Made by a program: the position numbers and the translations under genes. Shown piece by piece: positions 32,041-36,875 of a DNA stretch of 36,875 nt; within the stretch, counting starts at the first letter, position 1, and each line of letters opens with the position of its first letter. Source of the stretch: RGIG1995 sp045126815 (GTDB lineage: Bacteria; Bacillota; Clostridia; Oscillospirales; CAG-272); the NCBI GenBank assembly GCA_045126815.1, contig JBGVPD010000009.1:1-36875 (forward strand), in the 5' to 3' direction. The notes beneath the pieces were generated by a model, which saw only the letters and a program-made list of their open reading frames with translations, ran no database searches and was not told where the DNA came from.

Positions 32041-32069
32041 ATTTTATCATTATTTTAAAAAATGTGCAA
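32041..32069 (-). promoter_or_regulatory. Leftward promoter of the cyclase/AAC(3)/TIM-barrel operon
   Basis: Minus strand: -35 TTGCAC (plus 32064-32069), 17-bp spacer, -10 TAAAAT (plus 32041-32046). Predicted start near 32034. The -35 overlaps the left arm of the LysR-site dyad. Confidence 0.7.
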
Positions 32070-32091
32070 TACCTTGGGAATAATAATTGCA
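32065..32091. promoter_or_regulatory. Candidate LysR-regulator binding dyad
   Basis: TGCAAT (32065-32070) and ATTGCA (32086-32091) form an inverted repeat 15 bp apart. Within it, T32070-N11-A32082 matches the loose LysR T-N11-A rule. Each arm overlaps the -35 of one divergent promoter, a common arrangement for a LysR protein that controls itself and a target operon. Confidence 0.5.
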
Positions 32092-32115
32092 ATTTTTAAA
32101 AAGATATGATATAAT
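32087..32115 (+). promoter_or_regulatory. Promoter of the LysR gene
   Basis: -35 TTGCAA (32087-32092), 17-bp spacer, -10 TATAAT (32110-32115), start near 32122, short leader with AGGAG before ATG 32146. The -35 overlaps the right arm of the dyad. Confidence 0.8.
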
Positions 32116-32145
32116 AAAAATAATAAGATAAAATAGGAGTATTAT

Positions 32146-33066
32146 ATGAATTTTCTCAACATTGAATATTTTTTGGTTGCGGCTAAAGAGCTGAACTTTT
32201 CAAAAGCTGCTGAAAAACTATATATTTCTCCGCAGTCGTTAAGTACTCACATAGCAAAAATAGAGAAAGAGCTTGGTGTGGAATTGTTTTACAGAGACCA
32301 TCCTATGCGTTTAACTTATGCCGGTGAGATACTTGTGAAATACGGTCAGGAAATTCTTGCGAAAAAGAACCAGACACTTGATGAGTTGAGAGATATTGCC
32401 GACTCAAAGAGAGGAAAGCTGTCTATAGGTATTTCACACACGAGAGGCCTTGTATTTCTTCCGCTTGTACTGCCGCAGTTCCACGAGGAGTATCCGGGTG
32501 TTGAAATAAAGATACTTGAAGCGCCGACGGCAAAATTGGAATATGCGCTTTCAAACGGTGATATAGATATAATGATAAGTTTAACTCCTTTCTCCGATGA
32601 AAATCTTGAAACTGTTGAGCTTTGCGAAGAAGAACTTTTGATGCTTATTCCCGATAAGATAATGGATACTTATTTTGCCGGTAGACAGAGTGAGGTTTTG
32701 GACAGACTCCAGAATAAGCTTGAGTTGTCTTTGTTGAAAGACTGTCCTTTTCTGTTGCTTAGTACGGGTAACCGAGTAAGAACTATTGCAGACAAGGTGT
32801 TAAGCGAACATTCGGTAAAACCCAATCTTTTGCTTGAAATAGACAATATCGAAACCCTTCTTGAACTTTCGAAGAAGGGAATGGGTATAACTTTTTATCC
32901 GCATTCTCTGCAGAGTTATTCAAGTTCACAGAAATTCCAAGGTTTTAACATTGTTGAAGTGCCCTACGGTAAGGCGCAGGGAATTGGAGTCGGTTATTTA
33001 AAGACGCGTTTTCTTTCTCAGGCTGCAAAGGAATTTATCCGTATGTTAAAAGAGGTCATACAGTAA
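32146..33066 (+). CDS. LysR-family transcriptional regulator
   Basis: The 306-residue protein has the N-terminal winged helix-turn-helix (residues 1-60, LNIEYFLVAAKELNFSKAAEKLYISPQSLSTHIAKIEKELG in parts) and a linker helix. The C-terminal periplasmic-binding-like effector domain (about 90-300) has KRGKLSIGISHTRG at its start. It is divergent from the cyclase/AAC(3)/TIM-barrel operon with shared regulatory DNA, so it most likely activates that operon in response to its substrate. The effector is unknown. Length is normal for LysR proteins. Confidence 0.95.
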   Translation: MNFLNIEYFLVAAKELNFSKAAEKLYISPQSLSTHIAKIEKELGVELFYRDHPMRLTYAGEILVKYGQEILAKKNQTLDELRDIADSKRGKLSIGISHTRGLVFLPLVLPQFHEEYPGVEIKILEAPTAKLEYALSNGDIDIMISLTPFSDENLETVELCEEELLMLIPDKIMDTYFAGRQSEVLDRLQNKLELSLLKDCPFLLLSTGNRVRTIADKVLSEHSVKPNLLLEIDNIETLLELSKKGMGITFYPHSLQSYSSSQKFQGFNIVEVPYGKAQGIGVGYLKTRFLSQAAKEFIRMLKEVIQ

Positions 33067-33074
33067 TATAAATA

Positions 33075-33107
33075 AGAGAGTTGGTGGACTTTGCCTACCA
33101 ACTCTCT
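33075..33107. terminator. Hairpin between convergent genes, weak terminator
   Basis: AGAGAGTTGGT (33075-33085) pairs perfectly with ACCAACTCTCT (33097-33107), with GG/CC pairs possible further in. It lies 9 nt after lysR and 7 nt before the minus-strand stop at 33114. Neither side has a true T-run, only T/A-rich DNA, so termination may be leaky, but the position between converging genes supports this role. Confidence 0.6.
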
Positions 33108-33113
33108 ATTATA

Positions 33114-33305
33114 TTATATCTGTTTTCTTGCACGGCCGTATTCGTCGTCAAGCTGAAAGTATGGGCAGTTGTTGTAGTTGCCCGTCAAAAATCTCAGCAT
33201 TTCATCTTCGTCAAGGTTTTTTACACATTCATAACATTCGTCTTCTTCGTCATATATGTAATAAACACACAAGTCGCACGATGCTTGTATCTTTTTTTCG
33301 TTCAT
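33114..33305 (-). CDS. DUF6472-type small cysteine protein
   Basis: The 63-residue product has C10-x2-C13, C24 and C27 (ECYEC), and a later CPYF, with the strongly patterned YYIYDEEDECYECVKNLDEDEM and DEYGRARKQ. This matches what I recall of DUF6472, a clostridial family of unknown function, probably zinc-binding. RBS AAGGGGA upstream. Terminal gene of the leftward operon that includes ybaK and the SDR gene. Confidence 0.7.
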   Translation of the reverse strand: MNEKKIQASCDLCVYYIYDEEDECYECVKNLDEDEMLRFLTGNYNNCPYFQLDDEYGRARKQI

Positions 33306-33331
33306 TTGTTTTCCCCTTTATAAATCGAAAT

Positions 33332-33802
33332 TTAATCGAGAGTAGCTATATCGGCAGTCTCGGCTTTGATAAGATCTATAAGATCACGAGGGGAAGTTTC
33401 CACCTGATAGCCTCTTTTACCAGCGCTGTATGCAATTTTATCAAAATCCGTTGCTGTTTTATGGATAATAGTTTTAAATTGCTTTTTCATTCCTATAGGA
33501 GAACAGCCGCCGTGTATGTATCCTGTTAAAGGTAAAAGCTCTTTTTGTTTAATCATCTCAATTGATTTTACACCAACGGTCTTTGCGGCTTTTTTTAGGT
33601 CGAGAGAGCAGTTAACAGGCACTACAAATACGAAATTGGTTTTTGTATTCGATACCGTAACAAGCGTTTTAAAGGTAGAGTCGGCATCTCTGCCGATCAA
33701 CGAAGCAACGTTTTCCCCCACCGTTTCATCGGGATCATATTCATATACGTTAAATTCAATTTTCTTTTGCGCCAGTATACGCATAACGTTTGTTTTTTCC
33801 AT
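33332..33802 (-). CDS. ybaK: Cys-tRNA(Pro)/Cys-tRNA(Cys) deacylase, YbaK/EbsC family
   Basis: YbaK hydrolyses Cys-tRNA(Pro) made by mistake by prolyl-tRNA synthetase. The 156-residue protein shows the family pattern: NVMRILAQKKIEFNVYEYDPDE, the catalytic-lysine segment TFKTLV (about residue 45), VFVVPVNCSLDLKKAAK, and GYIHGGCSPIGMKKQF. I start it at the ATG at 33802, where AAGGT lies upstream; the frame extends 15 nt further but into that site. It lies in a leftward operon, 22 nt after the SDR gene. Confidence 0.92.
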   Translation of the reverse strand: MEKTNVMRILAQKKIEFNVYEYDPDETVGENVASLIGRDADSTFKTLVTVSNTKTNFVFVVPVNCSLDLKKAAKTVGVKSIEMIKQKELLPLTGYIHGGCSPIGMKKQFKTIIHKTATDFDKIAYSAGKRGYQVETSPRDLIDLIKAETADIATLD

Positions 33803-33824
33803 AATAATAACCTTCAATTAAATT

Positions 33825-34562
33825 TTATATAACCTGACCGCCGTTTGAGCTTATGTTTTGCCCCGTGATGTTTTTAGCTTTATCATCGGCAAGGAAGAGG
33901 GCTAGATTTGCTATATCGGAAGGCGTCCCGAATGAGCCTAAAGGAATATCTTCTTTTATAAGATTTAAATCTTCTTTTGAAAAATCCTTCATCATATCGG
34001 TCATAATAACACCGGGAGAGATGCAGTTTACTCGTATTCCGGAGGGAGCAAGTTCTTTTGCCAATGCTTTTGTAAATCCTATAACTCCCGCCTTTACTGC
34101 AGAGTAGTGCACTTCGCATGATGCGCCGCAAATACCCCACATTGAAGATATATTGATTATGCTTCCTGATTTATAGTGAAGCATATTTTTTACGGCTGAT
34201 TGGGTGCAGTTAAAAATGCTGCTTAAGTTTGTGCTTAGCATAGTGTCCCAATCTTGTTTTGTAATATCGGTGAATAGTTTTATTTGGCTGATACCTGCAT
34301 TGTTTATAAGAGTATCGATTTTGCCGTAGGTTGAAATGGCAAAGTCAATAAGGGATTTTGCCTGTTCAAAATCGCTGACGTCAGCTTTAAATATTTCGCA
34401 TGAATAACCTTTGTTTAAAAGTTCCTTTTTTAGTTTTACAGCTTCATTTTCGCTTTTGTTATAGTTTATTATAACGTTGTAATTATTTTCAGCAAAGGCT
34501 ATGGCAATAGCTTTACCGATACCGCGAGATGAGCCCGTGATTACGGCAGTTTTACTGTTCAT
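33825..34562 (-). CDS. SDR-family oxidoreductase (3-oxoacyl-ACP-reductase-like)
   Basis: The 245-residue classical short-chain dehydrogenase has the NAD(P) motif TGSSRGIG (about residues 9-16), the NNAG motif (NNAGIS, about 88-93), the Ser of NISSM and the YSAVKAG active-site Tyr-x3-Lys, plus PGVIMTDM. It resembles FabG-like reductases, but no fatty-acid genes are adjacent, so the substrate is unknown. It overlaps the upstream GNAT gene by 11 nt. Confidence 0.88.
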   Translation of the reverse strand: MNSKTAVITGSSRGIGKAIAIAFAENNYNVIINYNKSENEAVKLKKELLNKGYSCEIFKADVSDFEQAKSLIDFAISTYGKIDTLINNAGISQIKLFTDITKQDWDTMLSTNLSSIFNCTQSAVKNMLHYKSGSIINISSMWGICGASCEVHYSAVKAGVIGFTKALAKELAPSGIRVNCISPGVIMTDMMKDFSKEDLNLIKEDIPLGSFGTPSDIANLALFLADDKAKNITGQNISSNGGQVI

Positions 34563-35097
34563 TTTTTATACTGTCTCCGTTTAATGATTTCTTGTATATG
34601 TTTCTGAATATCTCTGTCTTTACAATGTTAAGGTCTAACTGTCTACCGTTTGGGTGATACATAATTCTTAACGGTATTTTAGTTGAATACTTTTGAAAAT
34701 TGGGTTGATCGTAGCAGATGTCGGTTAATATAAAACCTAGTCTTTTGTAAAATTCAATTCTTTTTAAAGATATAGTGTCAGATAAATTCTCAACCTCAAG
34801 TACCAAGGGTAAATCTAATGTGTTTATGTAAGTCTTTAGAAACTCCGAGCCGATACCTTGTCCTCTTAATTCTTTTAAAACTGCAAAATGTTCGGCAAAT
34901 ATGAATTTTGGTAATTTCCATGTCGCAATAAAAGCCAGAATTTCACAATTTTCCTTTAAAACGTTATTACTGTAATTAGGGTCCGAAAGAATGGCATACT
35001 GTTTTTCTTTCGGTCTGTATTCGGCAGGGGGGAATGCTTGTTGCATTATATCAAACATTTTTTCAAAATCTTGGTTTTGAAGTTTTGTAATTTTCAT
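34552..35097 (-). CDS. GNAT-family N-acetyltransferase
   Basis: The 181-residue protein has the acetyl-CoA motif RGQGIGSEFL (motif A, about residues 77-86), preceded by the strand FAVLKELRG and followed by IEFYKRLGFILTD (motif B), the standard GNAT order. The acceptor cannot be told. It overlaps the SDR gene and follows the YdcF-like gene by 14 nt. Confidence 0.85.
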   Translation of the reverse strand: MKITKLQNQDFEKMFDIMQQAFPPAEYRPKEKQYAILSDPNYSNNVLKENCEILAFIATWKLPKFIFAEHFAVLKELRGQGIGSEFLKTYINTLDLPLVLEVENLSDTISLKRIEFYKRLGFILTDICYDQPNFQKYSTKIPLRIMYHPNGRQLDLNIVKTEIFRNIYKKSLNGDSIKNEQ

Positions 35098-35111
35098 AAT
35101 TTAATTCAATC

Positions 35112-35882
35112 CTATCTTTTTCTAATAAAAATCATATGGGCGACACCGCATATTTCGCGTATATAATATGTCGGCAATACGATAAGAGGCGTTTTAGCTG
35201 AATAACTGTAAGTTTTAAGATCCAATTCTTTTGCAAATCTGTATGCTCTGTATTGATGAAAGCCGTTTGTAATTATCGTTATCTTGTCTATTAAGTTGTT
35301 TTGCTCAATAATTCTTTTTGAAAATAATAAATTTTCCTCTGTGGTGGTTGAAAGGTCTTCGACGTAAAGTCTGTTTTTATCAATTCCTTTTTCTATAAGG
35401 TAGTTATACATATATTCACTTTCGGCACATGGCTCGTCGCACCCCTTGCCTCCCGACAGAATACATTTTGCATTTTTATTTTCCGTCAAATATTTGTACG
35501 TTGCACGAAGTCTTGTTTTCAGCATAGTCGATGCGCCGTCTTTTCTTACTCTGCAACCTAGAACGAGGATAGTTGTTTCTTCTTTTGGGTGGTTATTCAT
35601 TTTCAGTAAGATGTTTACCGTTACAACGGCGGCAAATGATAAAAGAAACAGAAAAATAGTTGCAAGGATAAATATTACAATTCTGCCGAAAGTAAAACTT
35701 GAAAGAAGTTTGAAAAATGAATTGACTTGCTTGAAAAATATGCCGTAATAAGCGGTTATCAGCGCAAATATAAATCCCATATAGGTACCTGTATTTACTA
35801 TTTTTAACTTTATGACGGGAAGGGCGAAAATTAATGCAATAACTGCACTGCCAATAATCAAAGCAAATCTTATATAAATCAT
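35112..35882 (-). CDS. YdcF/ElyC-family (DUF218) membrane protein
   Basis: The 256-residue protein has three or four N-terminal membrane segments (to about residue 92), then a DUF218 domain: VLGCRVRKDGASTMLKTRL, CILSGGKGCDEPCAESEYM, STTTEENLLFSKRII, ITNGFHQYRAYRFAKEL. Members such as ElyC and SanA influence envelope integrity; the chemistry is not settled. It sits 27 nt after the CPBP gene and 14 nt before the GNAT gene, in the same leftward run. Confidence 0.85.
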   Translation of the reverse strand: MIYIRFALIIGSAVIALIFALPVIKLKIVNTGTYMGFIFALITAYYGIFFKQVNSFFKLLSSFTFGRIVIFILATIFLFLLSFAAVVTVNILLKMNNHPKEETTILVLGCRVRKDGASTMLKTRLRATYKYLTENKNAKCILSGGKGCDEPCAESEYMYNYLIEKGIDKNRLYVEDLSTTTEENLLFSKRIIEQNNLIDKITIITNGFHQYRAYRFAKELDLKTYSYSAKTPLIVLPTYYIREICGVAHMIFIRKR

Positions 35883-35909
35883 TTAAAACCTTTCTGTATC
35901 GAATTTATA

Positions 35910-36875
35910 TTAAAGGAAAACCGACGCTATAGTCAGAGCCGCTGCTATTGTAATAAAAGAAATAATTCCTTTGCTCATATAAACCGTGGTTGCAGATGTG
36001 TTTTCGGGGAGCTCGAGAATGGTTTTCTTCCATACTGTCTGTCTGCTTTTTCTGAAAAGAAGGAAAAATCCAAAGAAAGCAAGTCCGCCCATTACAGCCG
36101 TATAGGATAAAGATAATACCATACTTGGCATAAGTGACGAGTAGATATTGTTCATTTCTTCAACAGACATAGCTGAAAGGTCAGCATTTGCAAGTTCGTT
36201 TATTTTATCAACGTCAATTTTTGACAGAACGTAGGGGGCAACGACCGAACCCATAAAGTTTATAAACGTGTGAAGAATCATAGAATAACGAAGTTTGCCC
36301 GTTCTGATATAGATGTATGAGAAAAGAGCGCCCAAGAGAAATGCATAGAAAAATTGGTACATATTCGTGTGTACAAGTCCGAATATTAGAGCTGACAACA
36401 ATACGGCAGTTTTTTCTCCGAAAATATGGGTTTTGTCAATAAGTTGTTTTCTAAAAATATATTCTTCGGCTAATGGGCCCAAAACAACCATTATAATAAT
36501 TTTGATCGGATTTGTGTCTGATACGTAGTCGTTAAGCGAGTTGACCGATTGTCCGTTAGAAAGAATAGCTGATAGAAATGAACCTATGTAGCTTCCTATA
36601 TACATAAGGCATACGGCAATTGCGAAATAAGACAAGAATTGCTTTGTGCTTAAATCTTCCCCCAAAGGTTTGGTGGAGGGAAGTTTCTTGAGTATAAGAA
36701 GGGTTAACGGGTAGGCAACAAAATATATTGGGGCAAAAGAAAGAAGCCACATTCCCCAAGATGAAGATAAAAATGCGTTGTCTTTTCCTGCTATAAGCTC
36801 TGATATAAATACTATCGCAAATTGAACCAAAAGCGACGACAAAAGCATAGCAGTCAAAGCAAATCCTATTCTTGA
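35910..36875 (-). CDS. CPBP-family intramembrane protease (CAAX/Abi type), 5' end beyond window
   Basis: The visible part (about 320 residues) has several membrane helices and the CPBP motifs: EEYIFRK (EExxxR), FGLVHTN (FxxxH) and ILHTFINFMGS (HxxxN). These proteins cleave or bind prenylated or other membrane substrates, and some give bacteriocin self-immunity. The frame stays open to the right edge (SRIGFALTAMLL...), which resembles the start of other CPBP proteins, so the start codon lies outside; the ATG near 36848 would cut into the first helix. Start of the leftward operon is not visible. Confidence 0.85.
   Translation of the reverse strand, partial: SRIGFALTAMLLSSLLVQFAIVFISELIAGKDNAFLSSSWGMWLLSFAPIYFVAYPLTLLILKKLPSTKPLGEDLSTKQFLSYFAIAVCLMYIGSYIGSFLSAILSNGQSVNSLNDYVSDTNPIKIIIMVVLGPLAEEYIFRKQLIDKTHIFGEKTAVLLSALIFGLVHTNMYQFFYAFLLGALFSYIYIRTGKLRYSMILHTFINFMGSVVAPYVLSKIDVDKINELANADLSAMSVEEMNNIYSSLMPSMVLSLSYTAVMGGLAFFGFFLLFRKSRQTVWKKTILELPENTSATTVYMSKGIISFITIAAALTIASVFL

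Overview
The window is about 36.9 kb of AT-rich bacterial chromosome with strong Shine-Dalgarno sites and consensus sigma-A promoters. It looks like a Clostridia-type Bacillota (Firmicutes). The signs are a ctsR-mcsA-mcsB-clpC operon with CtsR boxes, an HPr with both His15 and Ser46, a SpoVD-type penicillin-binding protein with PASTA domains in the dcw cluster, a SleC-like peptidoglycan-binding pair and a DUF6472 protein. Genus cannot be told from the sequence. Most of the window is chromosomal housekeeping, with a more accessory part from about 28 kb to the right edge. I saw no tRNA, rRNA, insertion sequence or CRISPR array.

Layout. 1-590: intergenic DNA, then an apparent stand-alone small RNA gene (promoter 363-391, rod-like hairpin and U-tract to 498). 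521-4691: rimM-trmD, a polytopic O-antigen-ligase-like protein and two DUF4330 proteins. 4721-5137: ptsH (HPr) as its own unit. 5197-8139: uvrC-rsmD-coaD. 8337-20087: the dcw cell-wall/division cluster mraZ-rsmH-ftsL-PBP-murE-murF-mraY-ftsW-murG-ftsQ, starting at a promoter followed by helically phased repeats that look like MraZ operators. murD, murC, murB and ftsA are not in the cluster. 20158-21514: ftsZ with its own promoter and terminator. 21592-23280: a two-gene SleC-like cassette. 23336-27964: the CtsR-controlled protein quality-control operon.

28.0-29.7 kb holds a compact regulatory module. A LexA-like XRE-S24 self-cleaving repressor is divergent from a three-gene operon of small unknown proteins: a membrane protein, an acidic 59-mer and a four-cysteine protein. 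Three copies of one operator are spaced 41 and 20 bp, and one copy fills the spacer of each divergent promoter. This is my best candidate for a little-described damage- or stress-triggered system.

29.7-33.1 kb is a LysR divergon. The regulator faces a leftward operon of three genes: a cyclase-family protein that has lost most of the canonical metal ligands and appears to start at ATT, an AAC(3)-family acetyltransferase with two C-terminal CX4CX2C motifs, and a TIM-barrel sugar-isomerase-like protein. No function can be assigned, but the combination looks like a catabolic or modification pathway.

33.1-36.9 kb is a leftward set of DUF6472, ybaK, an SDR, a GNAT, a YdcF-like protein and a CPBP protease-family protein that runs off the right edge.
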